This document shows positions 10,312-18,022 of a stretch of 64,000 bases of DNA, piece by piece. Made by a program: the position numbers and the translations under genes. This DNA is from Croceibacterium atlanticum (GTDB lineage: Bacteria > Pseudomonadota > Alphaproteobacteria > Sphingomonadales > Sphingomonadaceae). Numbering within the stretch: position 1 is the first letter of the stretch; each line of letters opens with the position of its first letter. The notes below the pieces were generated by a model that saw nothing but the letters and a program-made list of their open reading frames with translations, made no database searches and was not told the origin of the DNA. The stretch spans positions 1,178,001 to 1,242,000 of the forward strand of contig NZ_CP011452.2 in assembly GCF_001008165.2 (NCBI RefSeq), written 5' to 3'.

Positions 10312-10357
10312 GCGGCCCGATATGAGGACCGTTGCGACGGGGTGATCCCGTTCATTT

Positions 10358-10726
10358 CCACTGGTGCTGAGTGGGGCGTTTCTGTTGCAAGGTACGCCCC
10401 GGACCCCTGGAATCCCTTCTGTTGCCCGGTGGGTCCAACCGCGCTTTAGCTTTGTAAATTCAGTCCGTTAGGACGTAAAATTACGCAGCGATTGCGAGTG
10501 CTTCGTTATCGTTGGCACTTGTGTGTTTTGAGCCTTAAACGGGTTACTCAGCCCGGGCGAAAACAGTGTCTTTCAACACACGTCGATCCTGGTTCGGCCC
10601 CGTCAGAAAGCCCGGAATACCGGGTTTTTGGTGGAGCCGCCGGGTACTGCCCCCGGGTCCGCTGTGCCTATTGCACACCGCATTTTATCGCCATAGCCGG
10701 CCGAAACCGGCAGGCCCTATATAGGG
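10358..10726 (-). ncRNA. ssrA: Two-piece (permuted) transfer-messenger RNA, ssrA
   Basis: On the complement the acceptor piece comes first and ends in CGGCTCCACCA (3' CCA at 10629), with a T-arm CCGGG-GGCAGTA-CCCGG. After a short spacer (10602-10628) containing a CCCGG-TATT-CCGGG hairpin, the coding piece starts at 10601 with GGGGCCGAACCAGGATCGAC. GGGGCCG pairs with CGGCTCC over 7 bp including a G3-U70 wobble, the alanine identity element. The tag frame at 10481-10516 reads A-N-D-N-E-A-L-A-I-A-A then TAA. This is the circularly permuted alphaproteobacterial form that rescues stalled ribosomes. Outer ends are estimates from hairpins at 10715-10726 and 10358-10400. Confidence 0.9.
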
Positions 10727-10791
10727 TTTGCGTGATGAATGTGAAGTGAGCGAGTTAGCTATCCTGCACCTATGTAGGCAATTCCTCACCA

Positions 10792-10823
10792 CGAGGGGGC
10801 AGACATGGTATCTGCGCCCCTCG
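10792..10823 (-). terminator. Stem-loop downstream of mscL
   Basis: CGAGGGG-GCAGA pairs with TCTGC-G-CCCCTCG around a short loop, one bulged base. It lies just past the mscL stop and upstream of ssrA. There is no clear U-run, so it may be a weak terminator or an insulating hairpin. Confidence 0.5.
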
Positions 10824-10848
10824 CGATGAAGGGAAAAACGGGAAAAAC

Positions 10849-11286
10849 CTACTTCTTCTGCAATTCGTCGCGGATTTCCTTGAGCAGGTCGATCTCCGTC
10901 GGGCCTTGCGGTGCCGGCGGTGCCTCTTCCTTCTTGTCGAACTCCGCCATGATCTTCTTCAGATAGCGGACCATCAGGAAGATGATGAAGGCCAGGATCA
11001 GGAAATTGATCACTGCCGTCGCGAACGATCCATAGCCGATCATGGCCGCCCCGGCCTCTTTCAGGGCCAGATAATCGTCCATCGCGCCGTCATAGCCTTC
11101 GGGCGTGCTGAGCAGGATGAAGTTGTTGGAAAAATCCGTGCCGCCGAAGATCGCGCCGACCAGCGGCATGATGATCTCGTCAGTCAGCGATTTGACGATG
11201 GAACTGAATGCGCCGCCGATAATGACGGCAACGGCCAGATCCATCACGTTACCCTTGGCGATGAATGCCTTGAAATCCGACCACAT
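10849..11286 (-). CDS. mscL: Large-conductance mechanosensitive channel MscL
   Basis: MscL is the homopentameric emergency-release channel of the inner membrane. The 145-aa protein starts [17 protein letters not shown], the classic N-terminal amphipathic helix. TM1 is [10 protein letters not shown] and TM2 lies around [14 protein letters not shown]. The periplasmic loop is slightly long ([10 protein letters not shown]). The C-terminal helix ends in [11 protein letters not shown]. It is transcribed divergently from the lemA operon. Confidence 0.95.
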   Translation of the reverse strand: MWSDFKAFIAKGNVMDLAVAVIIGGAFSSIVKSLTDEIIMPLVGAIFGGTDFSNNFILLSTPEGYDGAMDDYLALKEAGAAMIGYGSFATAVINFLILAFIIFLMVRYLKKIMAEFDKKEEAPPAPQGPTEIDLLKEIRDELQKK

Positions 11287-11423
11287 ATGCTAACCCCCGG
11301 CCAATCAAATATCGGGCCCTCCTGCCAAAGCCCCTGCGAAGCGGCAAGCCTTCGCTTCGCTTGAAAGCTTGGACGGGTGTGCTAACTACCCAACACAGTC
11401 CGAATAGTCCGGGGAAGTTATCC

Positions 11424-12095
11424 ATGTCCGTAATGTCTTCGATTCGCAGCGCCGTCATCGTCCTCGCGGCGATTTCGCTCAGCGCCTGCGGCATCAATTC
11501 CGTGCCCACGGCCGAAGAGAATGCGAAGGCGAAATGGGCCGATGTGCAGAGCGCGTATCAGCGCCGCGCCGACCTGGTGCCCAATCTGGTGGCCACGGTG
11601 CGCGCCGCCGCACAGTCCGAAACCCAGATCCTGACCAATGTGACCGATGCCCGCGCCCGCGCGACATCCATCAACATAACGACGGACGATCTTTCCAATC
11701 CGGAGGAATTCCAGAAATTCCAGGATGCGCAGAACCAGCTGACGCAGGCGCTGGGCCAGCTCCGCACCGTGGTGGAAAACTATCCGCAATTGCAGAGCCA
11801 GGGCCGCTTCGCGGATCTGATGGACCAGCTGGAAGGCACGGAAAACCGCATCGAAGTGGCTCGCAACCGCTATAATGAAGCGGTGCAGGAATATAACACG
11901 ACGATCCGCACCTTCCCGGACATCATCGGCGCCAAGATCATCCACGGCGCCAAGCCGATGGAACCTTTCAGCGCGGAACCGGATGCCCAGACCGCGCCGG
12001 ACGTTGATTTCGGCGATATGGGCGCAGCCCCGGCAGCCCCGGCCGCCAACGACAATATGGGTGATGACCAGGCGGCCACCGGGACGAACAATTGA
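11424..12095 (+). CDS. LemA family lipoprotein
   Basis: A 223-aa LemA-type protein. From ATG 11424 (GGGGAAG upstream) it has a lipoprotein signal ending L-S-A-C at about residue 18. The LemA hallmark Y-Q-R-R-A-D-L-V-P-N-L-V-A-T-V follows, then a long coiled-coil helical bundle. LemA proteins are usually paired with TPM-domain proteins, as here, where the downstream gene overlaps the stop. The open frame runs back to 11361, but the lipobox placement favours 11424. Function is unknown. Confidence 0.88.
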   Translation: MSVMSSIRSAVIVLAAISLSACGINSVPTAEENAKAKWADVQSAYQRRADLVPNLVATVRAAAQSETQILTNVTDARARATSINITTDDLSNPEEFQKFQDAQNQLTQALGQLRTVVENYPQLQSQGRFADLMDQLEGTENRIEVARNRYNEAVQEYNTTIRTFPDIIGAKIIHGAKPMEPFSAEPDAQTAPDVDFGDMGAAPAAPAANDNMGDDQAATGTNN

Positions 12096-12118
12096 TCTCC
12101 CGGAAAGCCTTTCAGCCG

Positions 12119-12949
12119 ATGTTTCCCCCATTGCGGATCATAGCTTCGATCATGGCCCTGCTGGCGGCGTTCCTCGCCCTGCCGGCAGCGGCCCAGGACC
12201 TGCCGGAAAGGCCGGACGGCCCGATCCTGGATGCCGCGAACATCCTGCCCGATGCGGAAGAAGCGGCGCTGGACCAGCGGCTGCGCGCCTATAACCAGGA
12301 AACCGGCCGCGCGATCATCGTCGCCACCGTGCCCAGCCTGGAAGGTGACACGATCGAGAATTACGCCGTCGAACTCTATGAAAAATGGGGCATTGGCGGC
12401 GCGGAAACCGATATGGGCGCACTGTTGCTGGTTGCCCCGGAAGAACGGAAAGTGCGGATCGAGGTAGGCTATGGCCTGACGCCGTATCTGACCGATGTGA
12501 TGTCCGGCCGCATCATCCGCAACGAGATCGTTCCCCAGTTCAAGGCCGGAAACATGGCCGGCGGCGTGCTGGCCGGCGTGGACGGCATTCTGGAAACCCT
12601 CAGCATGGACCCGGCCGATGCCAAGGCGATTGCCGAGGCGGAGGCGGCCGCGCAGGCGGATCGCGGTTCCGACAGGGAAGGCGCATCCATCGGCGGGGTG
12701 ATTTTCTGGATCGTGATGATCGTGGTGTTCATTTCCATTTTCGGCCGCGGCGGCCGCAAGCACCGGCGCTATGGCGTTGGCAGTGCCGTGGGTGACGTGT
12801 TGTTGTGGAGCGCCATCGGCAGCGCCATGGGCGGACGTTCGCACGATTCCGGATGGGGCGGCGGCGGAGGCGGCTTCTCCGGAGGCGGCGGCTTTGGCGG
12901 TTTCGGCGGCGGCATGTCCGGCGGCGGCGGCGCATCCGGGAGCTGGTAA
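12119..12949 (+). CDS. TPM domain secreted/membrane protein (YgcG family)
   Basis: A 276-aa YgcG-like protein from ATG 12119; a TTG at 12092 overlapping the lemA stop is an alternative. It has a Sec signal peptide ending near A-A-A-Q-D, a TPM domain (R-P-D-G-P-I-L-D-A-A-N-I-L-P to G-Y-G-L-T-P-Y-L-T-D), then one membrane helix (I-F-W-I-V-M-I-V-V-F-I-S-I-F). It ends in a glycine-rich tail with repeated G-G-G-G and G-G-F blocks and a terminal S-G-S-W. Known TPM/YgcG proteins have this layout. The stop overlaps the start of the next gene (TAATG). Confidence 0.87.
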   Translation: MFPPLRIIASIMALLAAFLALPAAAQDLPERPDGPILDAANILPDAEEAALDQRLRAYNQETGRAIIVATVPSLEGDTIENYAVELYEKWGIGGAETDMGALLLVAPEERKVRIEVGYGLTPYLTDVMSGRIIRNEIVPQFKAGNMAGGVLAGVDGILETLSMDPADAKAIAEAEAAAQADRGSDREGASIGGVIFWIVMIVVFISIFGRGGRKHRRYGVGSAVGDVLLWSAIGSAMGGRSHDSGWGGGGGGFSGGGGFGGFGGGMSGGGGASGSW

Positions 12950-13622
12950 TGGCCTATCTGACCGAAGCAGAACATGAGCGCGTGAGCGCAGCCGTTGCCG
13001 AAGCCGAGCTGACGACCTCCGGCGAGATCGTGACCATCATCGCCGACAGGTCGGACGGCTATGCCGATGTGGCGCTGGCCTGGTCGGCTCTGGTATCCTT
13101 CCTTCTGCTGTCGCTGGTTCCGCTGGCACCCCATCTCCTGCTGGAACCGCTGGCCGTGTTCCATGGCGGGTGGAATGTCGAATGGGAGGCCAGCGGCATC
13201 CTTGTCGCGGCGGCGGCTTTGGGCATTGTCAGCTTCCTGCTGATGCTGGCCCTCCAGCTGTGGGAACCGATCAAGTTCAGGCTGATCCCCAACCGGATCA
13301 AGACCGACCGGGCCGAAAACCGCGCCATCGCCCTGTTCAAGGTGGGGCGGAGCGCCGCACCCACGGCCGCACCGGCATCCTGATCTATCTTTCCATGCGG
13401 GAACACCGCGCGGAAATCGTCGCCGATGAAGCGATTGCCGACAAGGTATCCCCCGATGTCTGGGGCGATGCGATGGCCGCGATGCTGGCGCAGCTCAAAC
13501 AGGGCAGGACGGCGGATGGCATGATTGCGGCCGTGCAGAAAGTGGGCGGCGTATTGTCCGAACATTTCCCGCGGGCAGAAGATGACCGGAACGAATTGCC
13601 CGACAGGCTGATCGAACTATAA
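12949..13622 (+). pseudogene. TPM domain membrane protein with an internal frameshift
   Basis: The first part (ATG 12949, stop 13383) reads M-A-Y-L-T-E-A-E-H-E-R-V with two membrane segments, then goes off-family after A-L-F-K-V-G. A second frame that ends at 13622 continues with A-E-R-R-T-H-G-R-T-G-I-L-I-Y-L-S and a normal family C-terminus. The two join perfectly if one G is added in the run GGTGGGGCGG at 13341-13350. This is either a true one-base deletion or a homopolymer sequencing error. The operon context (LemA, YgcG-type TPM, second TPM protein) supports an originally intact gene of 224 codons. Confidence 0.8.
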
Positions 13623-13631
13623 GCCGCGGGC

Positions 13632-14213
13632 GTGACTGAATACGCCCCCTCCACCTCGCCCGACCTGCCCCTGCCGCCTGATGCCGATGCGCCAGAGGAA
13701 GTGCAGTGGGCCGGCCAATATATCACCGCCATGACGCGCGGCCGCTGGGAATTTGTCAGCCGGGCCCGTGGCATTCGTGCGGCAGTGATCCTGGCGGTGG
13801 AGGAAGGCCGCGTCCTGCTGGTCGAACAATATCGTGTGCCGCTGGGCAAACGCTGCCTGGAACTGCCAGCAGGGCTGGTTGGCGACGATGAAGGCAGCGA
13901 AGATGAAGCCCCGCACGCCGCCGCCGCCCGGGAACTGGAAGAGGAAACCGGCTATCGCGCGGACCGCTGGGAAGATCTGGGCGAATATTTCTCCTCCCCC
14001 GGCATGGTGTCCGAAAGTTTCCGCCTGTTGAAGGCCACCGGGCTTACCCGGACCGGGGCCGGCGGAGGGGTCGCGGGTGAGAATATCGTGGTGCACGAAG
14101 TCCCGCTGGATGGGATCGGCCGGAAAGTGGCGGATTTCCGAGCATCTGGCGGAGCAATCGATGTGAAGCTGCTGATGCTGCTGGGCCCGCAATTTCTGGG
14201 AGAAAATCAATGA
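13632..14213 (+). CDS. NUDIX hydrolase (ADP-sugar pyrophosphatase-like)
   Basis: A 193-aa NUDIX protein starting at GTG 13632. The NUDIX helix is clear in A-A-A-R-E-L-E-E-E-T-G-Y, but the conserved glycine upstream is displaced within an acidic insert (G-D-D-E-G-S-E-D-E). Flanking elements V-L-L-V-E-Q-Y-R-V-P and E-L-P-A-G-L-V resemble ADP-ribose/ADP-sugar pyrophosphatases, as does the S-S-P-G-M-V-S-E-S-F motif after the box. It overlaps the next gene by four bases. Confidence 0.88.
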   Translation: MTEYAPSTSPDLPLPPDADAPEEVQWAGQYITAMTRGRWEFVSRARGIRAAVILAVEEGRVLLVEQYRVPLGKRCLELPAGLVGDDEGSEDEAPHAAAARELEEETGYRADRWEDLGEYFSSPGMVSESFRLLKATGLTRTGAGGGVAGENIVVHEVPLDGIGRKVADFRASGGAIDVKLLMLLGPQFLGENQ

Positions 14214-15133
14214 AGATCCTGATTCTCGGCGCCGGGGCCATGGGCTGTCTTTACGGCGCGGCCCTGCACCGGGCGGGCGCTGAAGTCGCCTTCGTAGACG
14301 TGAACCAGCCGCATATCGACGCGATCAATCAACGCGGCCTGGAACTGGAAACCCGCGCTGGCACCGAATATCTGCCGATTCCCGCCCTGCGCCCGGAGGA
14401 TGTGCGCGAACCGGCGGATCTGATCGTGGTATTCACCAAGACGTTCCACACGGATGGCGCGCTGGCCGGGATCGCCGCGGGTATCGGCCCGGAAACCTGG
14501 CTGCTGAGCCTACAGAACGGCCTGGGCAATGATGCACGATTGGCCGCCCACGCGGATGAAAGCCGCGTTCTTGTCGGCGCCAGCACGCTGCCTTCCGACC
14601 TGGTCGGACCGGGCCGCGTGCGTAGCCATGGTGAAGGCGGATCGAAACTCTATCCCGCATTTGGCGGCGATCCCGCCTTTGCCGGACGCGTGGCGCAATT
14701 GCTGACCGATGGCGGATTGCCCGCCGCGCTCGATCCCGAAATCCATTCGGCAATCTGGTCCAAGGCGATATTCAACGCGGCGATGAACCCGCTCTGCGCG
14801 CTCACCCTGCGAACACCCGGCTTCCTTGGCGCGCATGAGGAAAGCCGCAGCATGATCCATGCCGTGGTGGAAGAAGGCGTGGCCACGGCAAGGGCCAGCG
14901 GCGTGAATATCGAAAGCAAGCCGATCCACGATCTGACGCAGATTTCAATGACCGATCACGCCAATCATGAAGCCTCCATGCTGCAGGATGTGAAAGCCCA
15001 TCGGCGTACGGAAATCGACGCGATCAACGGCGCGATCGTGGCGGCGGCGCGGAAGGCGGGCGTGCCGGTTCCGGTAACACAAACGCTTTGCAACCTCGTG
15101 CGGCTGGAGGATGCCAAGCTCACGGAAAGCTGA
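14210..15133 (+). CDS. panE: Ketopantoate reductase family protein (PanE/ApbA)
   Basis: A 307-aa protein of the 2-dehydropantoate 2-reductase family, which makes pantoate for CoA synthesis using NADPH. The N-terminal Rossmann motif is G-A-G-A-M-G-C-L-Y-G (residues 7-16). The catalytic lysine sits in S-A-I-W-S-K-A-I-F-N-A-A-M-N-P. The C-terminal helical domain contains H-E-A-S-M-L-Q-D-V and R-R-T-E-I-D-A-I-N-G. Paralogues of this family also reduce other 2-oxo acids, so the panE role is probable, not certain. Confidence 0.82.
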   Translation: MKILILGAGAMGCLYGAALHRAGAEVAFVDVNQPHIDAINQRGLELETRAGTEYLPIPALRPEDVREPADLIVVFTKTFHTDGALAGIAAGIGPETWLLSLQNGLGNDARLAAHADESRVLVGASTLPSDLVGPGRVRSHGEGGSKLYPAFGGDPAFAGRVAQLLTDGGLPAALDPEIHSAIWSKAIFNAAMNPLCALTLRTPGFLGAHEESRSMIHAVVEEGVATARASGVNIESKPIHDLTQISMTDHANHEASMLQDVKAHRRTEIDAINGAIVAAARKAGVPVPVTQTLCNLVRLEDAKLTES

Positions 15134-15294
15134 GCAAGCAAATGATTGTTCAACCGCAGGCAACAATCTTCCATATCTCGCCCGGAGCCGCTCGGCAGGC
15201 TGCATTATCTGCAGCCACCCACTTCCCTTTTGCCACTTCACCACATAGTTACGCGCCCAAATTCCCACACAGGGAAAAATGAGGAGAGGCGCGG

Positions 15295-16137
15295 ATGGCC
15301 AAGAACAACACGATCACTTTCTACGATCTCGCCCTCTCCACAGGCGCCACGATCAGCCCCTTCGTATGGGCCACGAAATATGCGCTGAAGCACAAGGGCT
15401 TCGATCTGGACGTGGTGCCCGGCGGTTTCACCGGCATTCCCGAACGCACGGGCGGCAAGACCGAACGCCTGCCCGCCATCGTCGATGACGGGAAATGGGT
15501 GCTCGATAGCTGGGGCATCGTCGAATATCTGGACGAAACCTATCCCGACCGCCCGGCCCTGATCCCGCATCCCAGCGTTGCCGCGCTGACGCGGGCAATG
15601 GATGCCTGGTTCTGGAAGGTGGCCACCGGCCCGTGGATGCGGTGCTTCTGCGCGAATTATCGTGATCTCGCCAATAAGGAAGATCACGAATACATCACCC
15701 ATTCGCGGGAAATCATGCTCGGCAAGAAGCTGGAAGACATGCAGGCCGGCTATGAAGAACGCCTGCCCGGCATATCCGCGGATCTTGAACCTCTGCGCAT
15801 TGCCCTGCGCGAAGTGGAATGGCTGGGCGGCGACGGGCCGAACTATGCCGATTACCGGATCATGGGTTCGATCCTGTTCACCGCCTCCGTCTGCAAGACC
15901 AGCCCGGTGCTGGCCGATGACGATCCGCTGCGCGACTGGATCGAACGCTGCCTGGACCTGTTCGGCGGGCTTGGCCGTCATCCGGGCCTGTTCCCGCTGT
16001 TTGGCCTGCCCCATCCGGAAAACGGGCAGGAACTTTTCGCCCCGCAGGGACAGGGCGGCATTCACAAACGCAATACGGGCGTGGATTCGACGCGCGCGGA
16101 AAGCGAAAAGATCACCCAGGGCATGTCGAAGGACTGA
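15295..16137 (+). CDS. LigE-like glutathione S-transferase family protein
   Basis: A 280-aa GST-fold protein with a GAGGAGAGG site upstream of ATG 15295. Its N-terminus (N-N-T-I-T-F-Y-D-L, then T-I-S-P-F-V-W-A-T-K-Y-A-L-K-H-K-G-F) and the block V-V-P-G-G-F-T-G-I-P-E-R-T-G-G closely resemble the sphingomonad beta-etherase LigE as I recall it. The C-terminal G-L-G-R-H-P-G and L-F-G-L-P blocks also match. LigE-type enzymes cleave beta-aryl ethers of lignin dimers with glutathione. No other lig genes are adjacent, so the substrate may differ. Confidence 0.83.
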   Translation: MAKNNTITFYDLALSTGATISPFVWATKYALKHKGFDLDVVPGGFTGIPERTGGKTERLPAIVDDGKWVLDSWGIVEYLDETYPDRPALIPHPSVAALTRAMDAWFWKVATGPWMRCFCANYRDLANKEDHEYITHSREIMLGKKLEDMQAGYEERLPGISADLEPLRIALREVEWLGGDGPNYADYRIMGSILFTASVCKTSPVLADDDPLRDWIERCLDLFGGLGRHPGLFPLFGLPHPENGQELFAPQGQGGIHKRNTGVDSTRAESEKITQGMSKD

Positions 16138-16141
16138 GCCG

Positions 16142-17110
16142 GTGGAACGGTTGAGGGTCCTTGTTACCCGGCGCTGGCCGGAAGAGGTCGAGCGGGCACT
16201 TGCCGACCGTTTCGATGTCACATTGAACGAGACGGACGAACCGCTCAGCCAGCAACGCCTTGCCGCGGCGATGGACGAATTCGACATTCTCTGCCCCACC
16301 GTGTTCGACCGGATCGACGCCGATGTAATCGGCGGCGGGGACCGCGTGCGCCTGATCGCCAATTACGGCGTCGGCTTCGATCATATCGATCTGGAAGCGG
16401 CCAGGGCGAAAAATATCGCTGTCACCAATACGCCGGGCGTGCTGACCGATGCCACGGCCGATATCGCCATGACCCTGCTGCTGATGGCCGCGCGGCGCGC
16501 GGGCGAAGGGGAGCGGGAATTGCGTTCCGGCAGGTGGGATGGCTGGCGCCCGACCCATCTGATCGGCTCCGCGCTCAGGGGCAAGGTGCTGGGCCTGGTG
16601 GGCTTCGGCCGTATCGGCATCGCCACGGCCATGCGGGCGAAGCACGGTTTCGGCATGAAGATCGCCTATTATGCCCGCCGCGAAGCGGATGCCGATATCG
16701 CGGCCGGGCTGGATGCCGAATTCCATCCCGAACTGTCCAGCCTGCTGGCGGCATCGGATTTCGTTTCGCTGCATGTGCCCGGTGGAGAGGATACCGCCGG
16801 GCTGATCGATGCGGAGGCGATTTCGGCGATGAAGGCCAGCGCTTACCTGATCAACACGGCGCGCGGCGGCGTGATCGATCACGAAGCCCTAGCCGATGCG
16901 CTGTCCACGGGCAGAATTGCCGGTGCCGGGCTGGACGTATATCCGCAGGAACCGCAGATCCCCGCCGCCCTGCTCGGCCTGGAAAATGTCGTGCTGCTGC
17001 CGCATCTGGGCAGCGCCAATTCCGAAACGCGGATTGCCATGGGAATGAAGGCGCTGGCCAATGCCGAAGCCTTCGCCAGGGGTGAGGCCCTGCCGGACCT
17101 TATCGCATGA
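16142..17110 (+). CDS. D-2-hydroxyacid dehydrogenase (glyoxylate/hydroxypyruvate reductase type)
   Basis: A 322-aa NAD(P)H-dependent reductase of the GyaR/GRHPR class. From GTG 16142, four bases after the LigE-like stop, it shows N-Y-G-V-G-F-D-H-I-D, then the nucleotide-binding G-L-V-G-F-G-R-I-G-I-A. Family motifs N-T-A-R-G-G-V-I-D and D-V-Y-P-Q-E-P follow, with the catalytic His in L-P-H-L-G-S-A. The open frame extends far upstream in another reading of the previous gene and is not coding there. It overlaps a glycerate kinase, suggesting hydroxypyruvate or tartronate-semialdehyde reduction to D-glycerate. Confidence 0.88.
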   Translation: MERLRVLVTRRWPEEVERALADRFDVTLNETDEPLSQQRLAAAMDEFDILCPTVFDRIDADVIGGGDRVRLIANYGVGFDHIDLEAARAKNIAVTNTPGVLTDATADIAMTLLLMAARRAGEGERELRSGRWDGWRPTHLIGSALRGKVLGLVGFGRIGIATAMRAKHGFGMKIAYYARREADADIAAGLDAEFHPELSSLLAASDFVSLHVPGGEDTAGLIDAEAISAMKASAYLINTARGGVIDHEALADALSTGRIAGAGLDVYPQEPQIPAALLGLENVVLLPHLGSANSETRIAMGMKALANAEAFARGEALPDLIA

Positions 17111-17985
17111 ACCCGGCGGTGGGCGCCCTGATAATGGCGGAGCAATTGCCCGCCGATTACAGGGAAATCGTCGAAAGCCACTGGCAGCCCCTCGCCCGCC
17201 ATATCGCCGACCATGCCAGCCGGAAAAATCCCCTGATCGTGGGCGTCAATGGCGCGCAGGGATCGGGCAAAACGACCTTGTGCAGTTTTCTGGAACTGCT
17301 GCTGGCCGAACACGGTCTGCACGCGATCACCCTTTCGCTGGACGACCTCTATCTTCAGCGGACAGAGCGGGAGGAGATGGCGCGCAGCATTCACCCGCTT
17401 TTCGCCACGCGCGGTGTGCCCGGAACGCATGAGATCGAACTGGGCATGGCGATTATCGACGATGTGCTGGATCGGCGCGATGTCTATCGCCCCGCCTTCG
17501 ACAAGGCGAATGACGACCGCACTTCCATGCTGGTCGGCCCCCAGCGCGATGTGGACATATTGCTGTTCGAAGGCTGGTGCATGGGCGCCCTGCCCCAGGA
17601 CGAAGAAGCGCTGGCCCGGCCGATCAACCGGCTGGAGGCGGAGGAGGACGGCGACGGGATCTGGCGCCGCGAAGTCAATCGCCGCCTCGCATCCGACTAT
17701 GCCGATCTGTTCGCCCGGCTGGACCTGCTGGTGATGCTGGCCGTGCCCGATTTCGATTCCGTGCGGACCAATCGCCGCCTTCAGGAAGAAAAGCTCGCCC
17801 GCAACAGCCCCAAGGGCGAAGCGATCATGGATGAAGCCGCGCTGGAGCGGTTTCTTGCCCATTACGAGCGATTGACCCGGCACATGCTGGCCGAAATGCC
17901 GGCAAGAGCCGATATCTTGATCCGCATCGGCCACGATCACCGCCCGATATCCGCACCGGAGGATTGGCAAAGTCCCGCTGCCTAG
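17107..17985 (+). CDS. D-glycerate 3-kinase-like P-loop kinase
   Basis: A 292-aa P-loop kinase. Walker A is G-V-N-G-A-Q-G-S-G-K-T-T-L near residues 48-60. The segment S-L-D-D-L-Y-L-Q-R-T-E-R and L-F-A-T-R-G-V-P-G-T-H-E resembles the plant/yeast-type glycerate kinase (GLYK). L-L-F-E-G-W-C-M-G is the usual following motif. The four-base overlap with the hydroxyacid dehydrogenase supports a two-step route: hydroxypyruvate to D-glycerate to phosphoglycerate. Uridine kinase-like ATPases share the fold, so the substrate is an inference strengthened by context. Confidence 0.83.
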   Translation: MNPAVGALIMAEQLPADYREIVESHWQPLARHIADHASRKNPLIVGVNGAQGSGKTTLCSFLELLLAEHGLHAITLSLDDLYLQRTEREEMARSIHPLFATRGVPGTHEIELGMAIIDDVLDRRDVYRPAFDKANDDRTSMLVGPQRDVDILLFEGWCMGALPQDEEALARPINRLEAEEDGDGIWRREVNRRLASDYADLFARLDLLVMLAVPDFDSVRTNRRLQEEKLARNSPKGEAIMDEAALERFLAHYERLTRHMLAEMPARADILIRIGHDHRPISAPEDWQSPAA

Positions 17986-18022
17986 CCTAGCAAGGTAAAA
18001 AACATACCTTGGGAGAGGAACG

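Noticed and set aside
10492-10749. Plus-strand 85-codon ORF
   Set aside because: Lies over the minus-strand tmRNA and has no protein features.
15602-16141. Upstream extension of the hydroxyacid dehydrogenase frame
   Set aside because: Reads the LigE-like gene in another frame; the family start is at GTG 16142.
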